Below, one piece after another: positions 21,574 through 33,240 of a stretch of 64,000 nt of DNA. A program made the position numbers and the translations under genes. The number at the start of each line of letters is the position of its first letter. Within the stretch, counting starts at the first letter, position 1. The notes below the pieces were generated by a model. The model worked only from the letters and a program-made list of their open reading frames with translations, was not told where the DNA came from and did no database searches. The stretch covers positions 2,195,663 through 2,259,662 of the forward strand of contig OZ026558.1 in the NCBI GenBank assembly GCA_964020155.1, written 5' to 3'. The DNA is from Chondrilla cf. caribensis (taxonomy: Eukaryota > Porifera > Demospongiae > Chondrillida > Chondrillidae).

Positions 21574-24500
21574 CTGTAACATTGAGAATTTTGCATGGAT
21601 AGCGAGTTTAAACTAAATGCCAGCATTGAACACACCTGTCACTTTCACAACAATGTTACTAGCACTGCCACGTCCGTGGAAAGTGATAGGAGTAACAAAA
21701 CATCTATACTCTGTAGAGTAGTTCAGACCAGTCACATGTAACTCCAGACCTTCGGTGATGGTAACCAATTTTCCACGTCCCTTCACTTCAGCACAGTTGA
21801 CTTCGTAGAACAAACTAAATGGTTTGCCTGTTTTATCTAGTCTGTGTGGTTTGTGCCATGTAACCAGCAAACAAGAAGGGCACTTCTCAACAGTCATCAC
21901 TTTTATTGGAGGTGTGATCACATCTGTTAGGATAAACAATCCACAAATCCATGACATAAAATGAAATTTACATTACATACATATTTGTATAAAGATTATT
22001 ATGTACGCGGTATGTACGTTGACATATCAAAGTGCAAAGAGAGCAATACTGCTTGCTATTGAGCGTTTCCCTTTGCTGTGTTATGCCACCCATATCAGAT
22101 AATTGTTATGAATGTTTGTCAATTAATTGCCTAGCAACTCATTGTTCAGCTATAACAAACAATGCTCTGTGGGAGTAAGTGTAAAATTATATTATTACTA
22201 GTAAGTGAGCCCGCCAAAGGCGGGCTCACCTGCTACGGCGAGTCGTGCGCATCTTTGCTGGTGGCAACAGAGGGAAGTTGCTGTAACGACGGTAAGTTTA
22301 AAATTGGATCGTTGGTCGGCAGCCAACCGAATCGCCCAATAACCAGAAGTCACAGGGACGATAATTAAAAATGGCCATCGTCCGCGAAGGAAAAACCGGA
22401 AATCGACGGTTCTCCTCATGGACAGTTAGACGGTCGATTTTAACCCGTGGAGGACACTTCCCGACCCGTACTTCGTAATCCCTGAGAGTTTGGCGGCGCC
22501 CCGTGCAGTAGTTTTTGCCCAAATCGCGAACAAACAAACAAACGAACTGAATTATATATATAGATAGATAGATATATGGGAACATACCACATAATATATA
22601 GCTAAAGCACCTCTCAGGATGGTAGTGGATAGACACTTTGGCTTCATTAGCCCTTGTCAACAAAATCAAGGCAAAGTGTGTGCATACCTGCTACAGTTCT
22701 ACCAGGGTTGTATATGAACATATTATATTATATTCAGTATAAATTATTATCTGAATGCATGTTGCAGGAGTAGTTCGTACCAAATGTGCAGTTCTTGAGG
22801 TTAGGAGCTAATCTGAATCCAGGATAACAGCTGCATAGGGCACCAGACCCACAGACATGTTGGCAACCTCCATTGTTGGATGCACATGGGTTATTTTCAC
22901 CTATAGGTATTACAATTGAATTACTTCATATAATAGTCCTATGTAATACAAGTACTTCGAGTTCAAAACTAATGGGGTTATTACTATTACACTCATATTA
23001 CTATGGAGTCTCTTCAGAGCTTTACAGATACTTAAACACCCTGTGAATGATAGTGAGGTGCATGAATGAAATTTACTACCACATCAAAAGTAAAGGGTGA
23101 TATTCTTCAAATGGTTCAATTGTACACCGCTCACATTAGAAATGAAACAATCACTACAGTATGTACCAGACAGAGAACTAAGAAGAACTCACGTTCGCAG
23201 GATCTTTTATCAGCAAGGAGCCTAGAACCGGGATTACAAGAGCACGCAAAGGAACCAGGCAAATTGATGCAATTGACCTGACATCCTCCATTGTGTTGAC
23301 TGCATTCATTGATATCTGAAAGCACAGCAATGTGGTTAGTGTGAGTGAGCGATATACGTAGAGTACACTTATAGCTACACAATCATACCAATGCAAGACT
23401 TATTTTGAGCTCTATATCCAGGCAAACAAGTGCAGATGCCACCTTTACGGCATATTTGTGAACATCCTCCATTAAGGTAATCGCAGGGCTCTTGAAAGGA
23501 ATAGATGTAACAAACGCACATATTAAGTTAGATTGTTAGTTTTGTAGGTTGTACAATCAAACCAGAAACTCACCTGTACTAACACATGTTGCAGTGTTAT
23601 TGTCATATCTTGTTCCAGGTTGACACATACACCTAAAGTGTCCGGGAACATTCACACACACTTGTCCACTGCAACAGCCACCATTTCTGACGCGACATTC
23701 GTTGATGTCTAATTGAAAGAAAACAGACATTACTAAGTACTATATGTTCATCAATCCTACACTCTTTAGATACTGTATCAAAAATGACTCTCAATGATCA
23801 TCATAACATGTACTCAAATGAATTGACTATCATCCTTAGCAATTGAATTACATTTCATTTAAAGAGCATCCTGAGACTTCAAACACAAAAATTGTGTATG
23901 AAAGGAAGTGACATATGACTACATGATAATTAGCTGGCTTTCCACGCCTTTTATCAATCGTATACAAGAAATGGGATGTGCCCTTTCCTGAGTCAGACGT
24001 TCATGCTTTGATGTTACGCGCAATAAGTACAAGGCTTTAGTTTGCCTTGTGAAACAGAGTTCTTTGCAGGTGGAGTTAGGAGGACATATAGGAGATATTG
24101 GAAACTGGAATTGGGATTTTGGGATGGAATTAGAAATTTCAAATTGGGATTAGGGATTGAAATTGGGACTAGATTGAGATGGGATTAAAAATTGGCCCAC
24201 TGAGCTAAGTATGTGCGTAAGTAAAACACACACAGGAACAAAATAGCTAGGCATTATAATAACTGCATGAGCATGGCTATGTACTACATTCAGTGTGGGC
24301 TATTCTAGCATACCTTTGCAGGTCTTGCCATTGCTATCCAAAGTAAATCCCATCAAGCAGTCACATCTTCCCTTAGAACAGAAGTGATCACAACCTCCGT
24401 TGTTCACCAGACACTGATCTACAGCACAGGTGATCGGATGTACAGAAGTAATACACAACACACAGTCATGCTTAGAATACATATAACATTCCACAGGAGA

Positions 24501-27500
24501 AAAATACCCCATATATATCTAGCATAAAAACATTAATACATCATTGAATTTCCCTGTTACAGGAAGTAACATTGAATGTCCCCGGGTCAGAAGAATACAT
24601 TGAAACAGGGACTTCCATTGCTGTCTGATTGTCTTTCATTATTGCATTGTAGAGTAGTAATATTTTTCTCATGCACACACTAGTTGATGTATGTACAGCA
24701 AGTGTATGTATGCACATAAGCTCACACCTGCAAGGTTACATGTCTTCCCATCCTCATTGAGTTCGTAGCCATCGTTACAGGAGCAAACAAAACTTCCCGG
24801 TGTGTTGGTACATTGGTGGGAACAGCCGTGGCTGGGATTCTCGCACTCATCATCATCTAGGAATATGGGAAACCATCCTCAGTATGACAGTACAGTATAG
24901 TATTATAGGTTTTTATAAAACATGGCTTTTGTTTATTTGTATGAACTGTAATATCACATAATATTATATATTATATACAAGTAATAATATTTATGTACAG
25001 TACATCTGTTGATATGGTTTCTACAGAAAGTGGTCATTTGGTAGTTTATATAGTGACAATACAATGTGAGTATGTACATAGAATATATGCATATGTACCC
25101 CGATGCGTGGGCGTTTTCAATCAACTTCAAAAGCGTCGACAGGAGTACATTCGCGATGTACTGGGGTACATTTGTGATGTACCCCAGATTTTGTAAGTGG
25201 CATTATTTAATCTAACAAGCTTCGGTAGTTACTGAACGAACGACGAAACTCGCCGAACCCACGAGCCTCGGAATATTTATCGAGCGAACGAGGAAGCTTG
25301 CCGAACCCAAAAGCCTCAGAATATTTTCCGAACGAACAAGGGAAACTTGCCAAACCCATGAACCTTGGAATATATTTACCGAACGAATGAGGAAACTTGC
25401 CAAAACAACGAGCCTTAGAATATCTACAGAAGGAACGAACGAACGAAATAGGAAACTTGCCAAAACAACGAGCCTTGGAGTATTAACTTTACCGAACGAA
25501 AGAGGAAACTTGCTGAAACGAGCCTGAGGATAAAATTTACCAAACGAACGACGATTGCTGCAGTGTTATTAGGCCTTCTTGCTGCTCTTCGTTGAAAACC
25601 TCGATCGATAGCCCTACCAGCCCGCGTAAATGAATGTGCCTACGGGGTACATACTAGTTATACCCTCGGCCAATCTATTCCTAACACTTAGTACATCCGC
25701 ACAGTACACACCGAAAGCGGGGTATAACTACTACTTGTACTTCTGTGCTGCATGTAATGACATCCAATCATATGCAAATACCTATGCAAGTACGACCGTC
25801 ATCATCGATGTGATATCCGGGATAGCATTGGCTCAACACTACCCCTCAGTACAGCCCAACACCACCCCTGAGTACAGCTCAACACCACCCCTGAGTACAG
25901 CTCAACACCACCCCTGAGTACAGCTCAATACCACCCCTCTGTACAGCCCAACACCACCCCTGAGTACAGCTCAACACCACCCCTGAGTACAGCTCAACAC
26001 TACCCCTGAGTACAGCTCAACACTACCCCTGAGTACAGCCCAACACCACCCCTGAGTACAGCTCAACACTACCCCTCAGTACAGCTCACCACCACCCCTG
26101 AGTACAGCCCAACACCACCCCTGAGTACAGCTCAATACCACCCCTCAGTACAGCTCAACACCACCAATAATAAGTGCAAATACATACACATTATCTATCT
26201 GTGTAGTAAGTGCCATACTGAATGGGCATGCATGCGTACCTATCTCACAGAAGGGCCCTTCCCAACCAGGTGCACATTTACACAAACGGGTATCAGGCTG
26301 GCAGGTGCCTCAGTTTTTGCAATTAATATCGGCTTCACAGGGCTGTGGGGCATCTGAACAATAGGAACAGAGCACAGATGGAGGTCACGCATAGTGTGTC
26401 AGTGTTTGGTTATTTTGTGGCATGTTTACTTATAGATATGTATGTATGTTAGTGTACATTTAGATAAATGTACACTAACTCCCACACAGCACTGTTATCA
26501 TGAATAATGAGTTGCTAGGTAATTTAATTGACAAATTTTGATAACAATTACAAGTGTGCAAACAGCATGGATATCCCCACACTTTGCAGTTTGATCTTCC
26601 CACACAACATACCACATGACAGTTTTTCACTTTGAACAGGGATACAATACGTTGCAAATTTCAGTATACAAAATAAAGTCTATGCTTATACACTATAGTA
26701 GGAATGCTTTGACACCAACTATAAGTGACCAACAAAATGAGTTCGTGTTATCGCATATATTAATATCAAGATTTGTTCATTATAGTACAGTACTACGGTA
26801 AACCAAAAGTACAAAACTTAGTTCGTGTTTAACAGCAAAATGTTTTCAGAGGATTTTCTTAGGGGTTTCTACTGAGTTTGTACAGTTGAACCTCTACAAC
26901 ATCACTCCTGGTTCCGCATTTTACCTGATGTTAAGACCAATTCCCTGCTGTAACAAACACAATCCCTGTGTTTGTGCGAATACATCTGTTCTCACAAGAC
27001 AAAGTGTAACAAGATCATAAACAGTGCAGTTTTGAAGACATCTTACTGTTGCACTGGTATATACAATAGAACATACATGTATGTACATCACTTCTCGGAG
27101 GACTCACTGTCAACATTATTGTCAACATGGAAGGCAAATTTTCCTTTCACTCCAACATTACTCCGGTCATCAATTCGGCTCATAGAGGACGTCAGTGACC
27201 CAGTTATGTTGTGATAGTGGATGTAGTCAGCACCATCGTATCCAGCCACCGCATGGTAGGTGGTCCCATTTCTAATGAAAGATCCCCAGCGAATACCGGA
27301 GTCAGCGTAGTTGAAGAAAGCAAATGACCAAGTGTAGTTTGTTGCAAAAACTACTTGAAACGTGTTTGCCTGCCAAAAATAAGAAATGCTACCAATTCTA
27401 CATGTCCTGTACATTGGGCGGCATCTATGCATACAGCTTACATGTACATAAATTCATTGATACAGATATAATCGAAATAAATGAGAAATTAGCAGTAAAG

Positions 27501-28449
27501 GCTTCTAATAATAGAATTGGGTGCATGTCCCATGTACACATATGTACATTAAGAAATTGGTTTCTCAGCATTGTGCTTCAATGTATGCGGGGAAATATGT
27601 GTTGTGTGCAAACATCCACTCACAGAGCTGTAGCATCGTGTATCACAGATCGGAAGGACATTTGTCCAAGTAGCCACTAGCAACATTTGACAATCAAACC
27701 CCCTAGCATAGGGGAAGTAGCGTTTCACATCCGTTGTAGCTCTGTGCAAGATGGGCAAGTTATCAGGAATTCGGAGGTAGTTTTTGTACTTGATTTGTCC
27801 TCCGCGTCTCACATTAATATCAGCAAAAAAAGGAGCAAGAACAGGTTGGGACAATACACTGGGATCCGATCGTAAGGGAAACAGGTGAGGCTCCCAGATA
27901 CGGTTGTAGTAAGTACCAAAAGAGAGCAGCCCATTGGCATTAACCTGCAGTGAGGAGAAACAGTGTGGTGAGCATACAGTGTGTGAAGCTATATTATTAC
28001 TTGGGGATCATATACTGTAGGTAGATAAGGGGTCCTTGTGGCTACTAGGATGCCGATTCCAACATAGAAGACTCTTGAGATTAGAGTATTGGGAAGCAGA
28101 ATTATAGCTACTGGTTGATCTTAAACAAATTGCTTATTAGGAAGTTTGGATTGCTAGACCTTTTTCAACTTGTACAGAAACTGTTGACTCTTCTTACAAT
28201 ACAGATTCCTATTATTTAGACTACATTATCTGTCTAACTCACCACTATGAAGTCATAAAGAGTGCCAAAGAAGGGAATCTTTCTTGAGGAGGAAATGGTC
28301 CTCTGAGGGTAGGAAAACCCGTCATCTCCAGTGACGGAAGCACCACCTTCAATGGGGTAGAAGTTGGACAAGGGCACGGCCAGGGTGCAGGGGGCCATAC
28401 TGATCACGACCAGCAGAAGTAACACCAAATCACCACACAAGGAGAGCAT
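21389..28449 (-). CDS. NIDO-EGF-FN3 transmembrane protein, complete 12-exon gene
   Basis: Exons on the - strand: 28449-28243, 27944-27624, 27369-27108, 26353-26240, 24856-24728, 24418-24314, 23708-23574, 23490-23389, 23315-23193, 22900-22781, 21923-21636 and 21573-21389. They total 2091 nt (696 codons plus stop), with every intron phase matching. The product has a signal peptide (LVLLLLVVIS core), a nidogen-type NIDO domain over exons 1-3, seven EGF modules (one exon each, phase 1-1), one FN3 domain, a membrane span (VIIFPIIGVLALFALCLCLC) and a short Cys-rich tail. NIDO and calcium-binding EGF domains act in cell-matrix adhesion, so a cell-surface adhesion role is inferred. One oddity: the first EGF exon has an in-frame TGA, described separately. 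No gene name is given because several animal proteins share this architecture. Confidence 0.88.
21636..21923 (-). CDS. Exon 11: FN3 domain
   Basis: A 96-codon exon with VTWHKP, YEVNC and LNYSTEYRCFVTPI, the Trp and Tyr landmarks of a fibronectin type III fold. Phase 1-1, a typical single-exon FN3 unit. Confidence 0.85.
22781..22900 (-). CDS. Exon 10: EGF module
   Basis: NPCASNNGGCQHVC, CSCYPGFRL and KNC. Phase 1-1, acceptor CTATAG. Confidence 0.88.
23193..23315 (-). CDS. Exon 9: EGF module, calcium-binding type
   Basis: DINECSQHNGGCQVNC, NLPGSFACSCNPGSRL and KRSC. Phase 1-1, donor GTGAGT. Confidence 0.9.
23389..23490 (-). CDS. Exon 8: EGF module
   Basis: PCDYLNGGCSQIC, CTCLPGYRA and NKSC. 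The acceptor is CAAG followed by AG. The choice of start was fixed by phase. Confidence 0.85.
23574..23708 (-). CDS. Exon 7: EGF module, calcium-binding type
   Basis: DINECRVRNGGCC, VNVPGHFRCMCQPG and TATC. The extra Cys in GGCC is unusual. Phase 1-1, donor GTGAGT. Confidence 0.88.
24314..24418 (-). CDS. Exon 6: EGF module
   Basis: QCLVNNGGCDHFC, CDCLMGFTL and GKTC give six cysteines in EGF spacing. Phase 1-1, acceptor GCTGTAG and donor GTATGC. Confidence 0.9.
24728..24856 (-). CDS. Exon 5: EGF module, calcium-binding type
   Basis: DDDECENPSHGC, then NTPGSFVCSCNDGYEL and GKTC. The D-x-D/N-E-C start and the GSF-C-C core are those of calcium-binding EGF domains. Phase 1-1. Confidence 0.9.
25212..25540. 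repeat. About 60 bp tandem repeat in intron 4 of the NIDO-EGF gene
   Basis: Five to six diverged units built on CCGAACGAACGAGGAAACTT, GCCAAA and ACGAGCCTTGGAATAT. The open frame across it on the - strand is repetitive and I do not call it a gene. Confidence 0.85.
25825..26165. repeat. About 23 bp minisatellite in intron 4 of the NIDO-EGF gene
   Basis: Units of CAACACCACCCCTGAGTACA plus GCT/GCC, about 14 copies, with CTGAGT/CTCAGT variants. Confidence 0.95.
26240..26353 (-). pseudogene. Exon 4: EGF module with an in-frame TGA
   Basis: The six-cysteine EGF pattern is clear (CEADINCKN, GTCQPDT, CKCAPGWEGPFC). The codon after CKN, where EGF modules usually have the first Gly of N-G-G, reads TGA. 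The exon is 114 nt, phase 1 at both ends, with good splice sites, so skipping it would restore an open frame for the whole gene. Marked broken only for this module. Confidence 0.8.
27108..27369 (-). CDS. Exon 3: NIDO domain, C-terminal part
   Basis: Starts ANTFQVVFATN, a typical NIDO motif (NTFQ-V), then a Trp/Phe-rich strand and AGYDGAD. It ends phase 1 at GTGAGT after FHVDNNVD. Confidence 0.88.
27624..27944 (-). CDS. Exon 2: NIDO domain, central part
   Basis: Starts VNANGLLSFGTYYN after CTGCAG. It contains APFFADINVR, the hallmark NIDO stretch, and ends CDTRCYSS at GTGAGT. Phase 0 at both ends, 107 codons. Confidence 0.88.
28243..28449 (-). CDS. Exon 1: signal peptide and start of NIDO domain
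   Basis: The ATG at 28449-28447 starts a 69-codon exon with the hydrophobic core LVLLLLVVIS, a likely cleavage near TLAVP, then FYPIEGG and a beta-rich start of NIDO. It ends phase 0 at a GTGAGT donor. Confidence 0.88.
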
Positions 28450-30258
28450 AGCAGATCCCAGACCTTTAGTGGGTTACTAAATATAAGAGAGAGCCTTGAT
28501 AATAATTTGAAATAATAATACCTTATACCATACGTCTAGATGTGTATGTAGTGGATACTTACAGTCTGATATTCTGGTATTTTCCGAGAGCAAGCACTAG
28601 CTGTTCAGCAAATACTGTACATATTCGGAGACCAGCAGACTACAACCAGCACATCACTTCCATATGATCCCTATATACATATGTAATAAAAGGTTACAGT
28701 GACCACAAGTAATGGAGTATTATGGCATTGTGTGGCTCCACCAGGACTACTGTAATTAACTAAATTAATTAAATAACTTACTTACAATTAGTCAATTTTC
28801 GCACATTTACGAAGGCAGTGTCTATGATATTATCTGTGTTCTCAAGTTTCATACAATATCAGAGGCCTAATAAACAATTGATAATTAGTACACATACAAC
28901 TTACGTACATAATATGCATAATATTGGTCACATACAGTACTATATTTGAACATACACTGTAATAACACAGGTGGTAATATTCCATTACTATTTGAGGATT
29001 TTGATGTGCCATTATCACCAAAAATGAAATATTTGTGGAGCAAATCTGACTGCAAGTCCACTCTTGGCAATTACCATCAGAGAATATTAATATGTACAAA
29101 ATTGATACTAATAACTATACGCAATAATAAATTTGGAATATGAGTACCTTGTCCAGTGTGCAATTAGGCCTGGGAGGGTGGAAACCACAGTAATACTCTC
29201 AAATGTGTAAACATGTTTTTCATGCTTCAATGCTCACAAAGTACTACATCTACAATTATGGTTCATTCCAGGTGATTCAGCTGAGTGTTAATTGTAAGGC
29301 TACCTTATTGTAATTAAAATACAATTCATAATCTTACAAACACTAAAGTGTGTTACTGTAGCATATTTTCTGAAATAATACAGAACCGGGTCAATACAAG
29401 TACAAAATGTTAGGATTTGGAGTTGAATTCAATAATATGGTGATAGCTAATTTATGGTATCAAAAGTATAATGCACATAATGGTAAGTATGTACATTGTA
29501 CCACACTACTGTACACACTATGTGGCACACATTCTGTGAACTGTGTTGTAGAGGAAATGTGCACTGTTCCACTTTACCCAGGAGTAACATCCTTGTGATT
29601 TACAAGAGTAACTGGATATATTATTTCTACCACATCTAACATACATAACGGATTGTGTAATTATTATAACTGCACACACACATGTGCGTATATGTGTATA
29701 TTTCACTGCTTGGACACTTCTGATGATGGTTCATCTTAATAATTATTATTCATATTATCTAATAAGCTGTATTAATTCCATCAGCATCACATATCAAAAT
29801 ATAAAGGAATATCAGAAAATTGCTGTGATAGGAGTACTTTTTTGGAAAATACAATAAATTGGATTAAGTACATATTGATATGAAAATTTAAATAATGAAT
29901 AAATATTTTTTTTATAATTCAGTCTCCATCCGCAATAATAATAAAGGAAGCTTGAAGACACAACGGGTCCAGTAATACCTTTGCAACGTCCACGTCCAGT
30001 AATACCTTTGCAACGTCTACATGCAGTATACAGGCTGTACATATACCCAGTAAGTACACTGTTTAGTGAACTCCATTTGTCACTAGTTCACATACACTGT
30101 GTTAATCAGTATTGATAGTACTTCTGATGAGAATTAAAAAATGGTGTGTGTTTTGACATAAACCATCTTTTAGAGACTAATTTCTTATTCTATGTACACA
30201 AAATTAAAAAATCGGGGCTCTCCTCAGCTACTTATACTAAGAAATAGTGCCCCACTAT
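28450..30258. other. Upstream flank of the NIDO-EGF gene, no gene seen
   Basis: AT-rich. Short frames around 28885-29140 exist on both strands but neither has clear exon signals. A 27 bp direct repeat (GTCCAGTAATACCTTTGCAA) lies at about 29966-30019. The promoter of the NIDO-EGF gene must lie at the left end but no core element stands out. Confidence 0.5.
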
Positions 30259-30657
30259 TAGGGATGCACAGAATCATGACATTGGCCTATCGGTTATCAG
30301 TTATCGGCCAATATTCACTCACTGACATATGCCAATAGTGAATTTCACATACATAATAATATAAGATGATAATGTTCAATGTATTGTCGTGTGTTGGCTA
30401 TCTGCTTTTAATTGAGTATGAGAATGTTCAAGACATGATTGCTCATTCTCCGTCATTTAAAGTTACTGAATCAGAACTCGGAATTCATTATTGGTGATCT
30501 GGGCAGTATTTTTGCATTCTCATGGGAGTAAATCCAGCAACTCCTATACCACCAATTTCGTGAATAAAATATCGGGTCAGCTATTGGTATCAGCTATATT
30601 GGCCCTATTTCATTGGTTATCGGAATTTTAGTTTAATCCTGTATCAGTGCAGCTCTA
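30259..30657. mobile_element. hAT-type MITE
   Basis: Ends TAGGGATGCAC and GTGCAGCTCTA are inverted. The flanking 8-mers CCCACTAT and CTTACTAT agree at six of eight bases, which fits an old 8 bp hAT target duplication. The interior has GGTTATCGGCC words typical of such elements. Non-coding. Confidence 0.7.
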
Positions 30658-30895
30658 CTTACTATGCCATTGAATTCTAGCCCTATACCTTGACAACCCC
30701 ACTATGTCTCCTAATAATCTAAATCACTACATTCTTTTGTCTCAGTAGAAAGGGTTAGCTAAAGGAAGCAAACTGCTAATTGTATCAAAGAATAGAGCCT
30801 TCGTCAGGTGTCCCCATATCATATAAATAATAATATACAAGGATATACATACAAGGTTATACAAAGATATACACAATGTAAGCAGATCACAGCTG

Positions 30896-31385
30896 TGAGG
30901 ACACCATGCAGTCATACTCATCACAACCATGCATAGTGGTCATCTCTACTATTGACAATCTACGTAGTCTGATAGGAAAAATGGGAAGGTGTATTACAAG
31001 GCCTATACAGAAGCTGATATGCACATGCACATGTACATATTACCTGTATACATATACGTACGTATTTACATTTGTTTATACATACTGTACACACGTACGT
31101 ATGTATGCAAGTGCAGGTTTGTACAAATATACACATTAACATACAAACGTGTGTACACCCAATATGTGGATATGATAGGCATGTATTGTACATGTCCATC
31201 AATGCAGTCTTTTTCTCTCAACAGGAGCTGGTGGAATTGTGAAGAGACAAGACAATAATAACAATATTAGTGATACTGATCCTGGATCTATTTCTTGGAG
31301 CATGGCTGACACAAATGAAGCTCTTTCCTACTGCGTGGAGGCCACCTACAGTGGACTGCCATGTACATATCATAAGATGTTGTAG
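30896..31385 (+). pseudogene. Collagen-like short protein remnant 1
   Basis: A damaged signal-peptide exon (from about 30896, matching the intact one at 32101) is followed at 31225, after CAACAG, by a frame reading AGGIVKRQDNNNN, then DTDPGSISW and YCVEATYSGLPC. That fuses the N-terminal part to the C-terminal part of the family and lacks the Gly-X-Y and central regions. The internal deletion and the altered signal sequence argue for a pseudogene. The family is the C4-type short collagen relatives of invertebrates, recognised by motif. Confidence 0.5.
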
Positions 31386-31699
31386 TGAACTATATACATA
31401 GTGTGTGCAGTGTAGATCCAGCAGGACTGGGGATAGATTGTGTGGAGTGGAGTGTTGGGCTATAAGGAGTGTACTGTAATATTAGTATAAAATATTATAA
31501 ATTTTTGCAAGTGAATGTAAGAGAATATTATATACACATTCACAAATACGTACATACGTACGCACGTATATTAACCATATGCTACACCATGAGACATAGA
31601 AACAATAGCAAATTGTGATATTAGCATGCTTATCAAACTTGACACATTATAGCATTTAGTGTCCTACTTCTGTTTGCACACACATGTATTATACATCGC

Positions 31700-31950
31700 T
31701 GCATTGAAGATAGTGGAGGAAATCGAGAACAGCCTGTCCTAACACAACCTGAACTAACTAGTCAATGTGAATGATGAGACTGATACTGGGAGTTAGGTAT
31801 GTATTACACACATATTAGAGTGGGTGCAAATTAACAATTCCTACCTCAGACCTGAAGTGTCAAGGCATGGGTCCACTCTATGGACCTGAGAAACCTGATA
31901 ATAACTGTCAACATGCAAGGGAAATTCAAAAGGTGACATAGCCTAACACA
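31700..31950 (+). pseudogene. Collagen-like remnant 2 (fragment)
   Basis: A degraded match to the central part of the next copy: CCTGTCCTAACACAACC, then GGGAGTTAGG and GGTGCAAATTA, then GGTCCACTCTATGGACCTGA. Frame broken throughout. Confidence 0.4.
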
Positions 31951-32100
31951 ATGATAACCTGCTGACTTGGTAAATACCCCCGCCTGTCCACACCATCATC
32001 AAGCTTTATTCTACTAACACTACATACGTATGTGAATTTGAGTCAATATATTTGACACATTGAAGACTAAAGGCAGTGCTACTTCCAGATAACAGCAATT

Positions 32101-33210
32101 ATGAGGACACCAGTCATACTCATCACTACCATAGTGGTCATCTCTACTGTCAACAACCTAGCTGAAGGTGAGGATAGGAGGTATACCACAATGACTACAC
32201 AAAATCTACATTGTATGTAGGGAATGCACTGTTTGTACTGTACGTTCTATCATGCATGATAATAATATACATAAAAACATACAAGTCTTGCATATGAATG
32301 CATGTTGACAAATACTTCATTGCGAGCACACAACATATTATAGTCTACTGTCTTATGAAAACATGAATGCACATGTATACATACAGTACATAGGCATTTT
32401 TGTATATATGTAAACCCACAACTTAAATCAGGTAGGTAGGTATATATGGACACATACATATATATGTGTGTATTTCTCTGCCAATGTACATAATATTGTC
32501 ATAGCAAACAACAGGTCCTGATGAGATTGTGAAGAGACGATGATACTATAGTCCATCTTGTCCCAATCTTGATGTCATCGGAGGGAGGGACGGGAGAGAT
32601 GGACTGACGTGATGGGATAAAGGAATGAAGGGAGGCTTGGGTCCCATGAGTCCTCCTGGACCTCAAGGCCCACCCGGTGGAGGAACTGTCTACATTAGAT
32701 GGGGAAATACAACCTGTCCTAACATATCAGGAACAGAGCCAGTCTACTGGGTGATTGCTGCTGGGAGCTGGTACAGTAATACTGGAGGCGGGGCAAACTA
32801 ACTCTGTCTACCTGACGAACCAAAGTATACTGAAGCTATTATGCTGGGCTATTATGCTATTATGCTGTACAGTCCACTCTATGGAACTGAATATGAAACG
32901 CAAACAAACTCCACCTTAACATGTGTATCAACACAATGTACCCTGTGCAGTTTGCTGTACTTCTAGACCTAAACTCTTCATGTTACTAGCAAGAGATGCA
33001 TGTCCAACAACCTGGACACTGGAGTACTCTGTATACATTTCAAGGCAACATATGTACAAAACCATCACAGAACAAGGTATGAATGTGTCGACAGAAATCC
33101 TGATTCAGAATCTATTCACGCTGGCACAGATGGGGCAATATTCTACTACATGCAGGCCACCTGCAAATGGGATTGACTGTCCACCCTACGACCCTCAGAA
33201 GGAGCTCACA
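32101..33210 (+). pseudogene. Collagen-like short protein remnant 3 (most complete)
   Basis: Exon 1 (32101-32167) encodes an intact signal peptide (MRTPVILITTIVVISTVNN) with donor GTGAGG. The second exon from 32515 reads EIVKRR, a Gly-X-Y block (PPGPQGPPGGG), TVYIRWGNTTCP and TGGGAN, but has in-frame TGA, TGA and TAA codons. After a frameshift it continues as VPCAVCCTSRP, then in another frame YECVDRNPDSES and IFYYMQATC, and finally CPPYDPQKELTC. These are the conserved blocks of secreted short-chain (C4-like) collagen relatives. Several independent breaks make it non-functional. Confidence 0.65.
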
Positions 33211-33240
33211 TGTGCTGTCCGCAATAAGTGTTCATGGATT

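Noticed and set aside
25812..26165. Possible CRISPR array (regular 23 bp repeats)
   Set aside because: Repeats are directly tandem without unique spacers, and the context is an intron of an animal gene.
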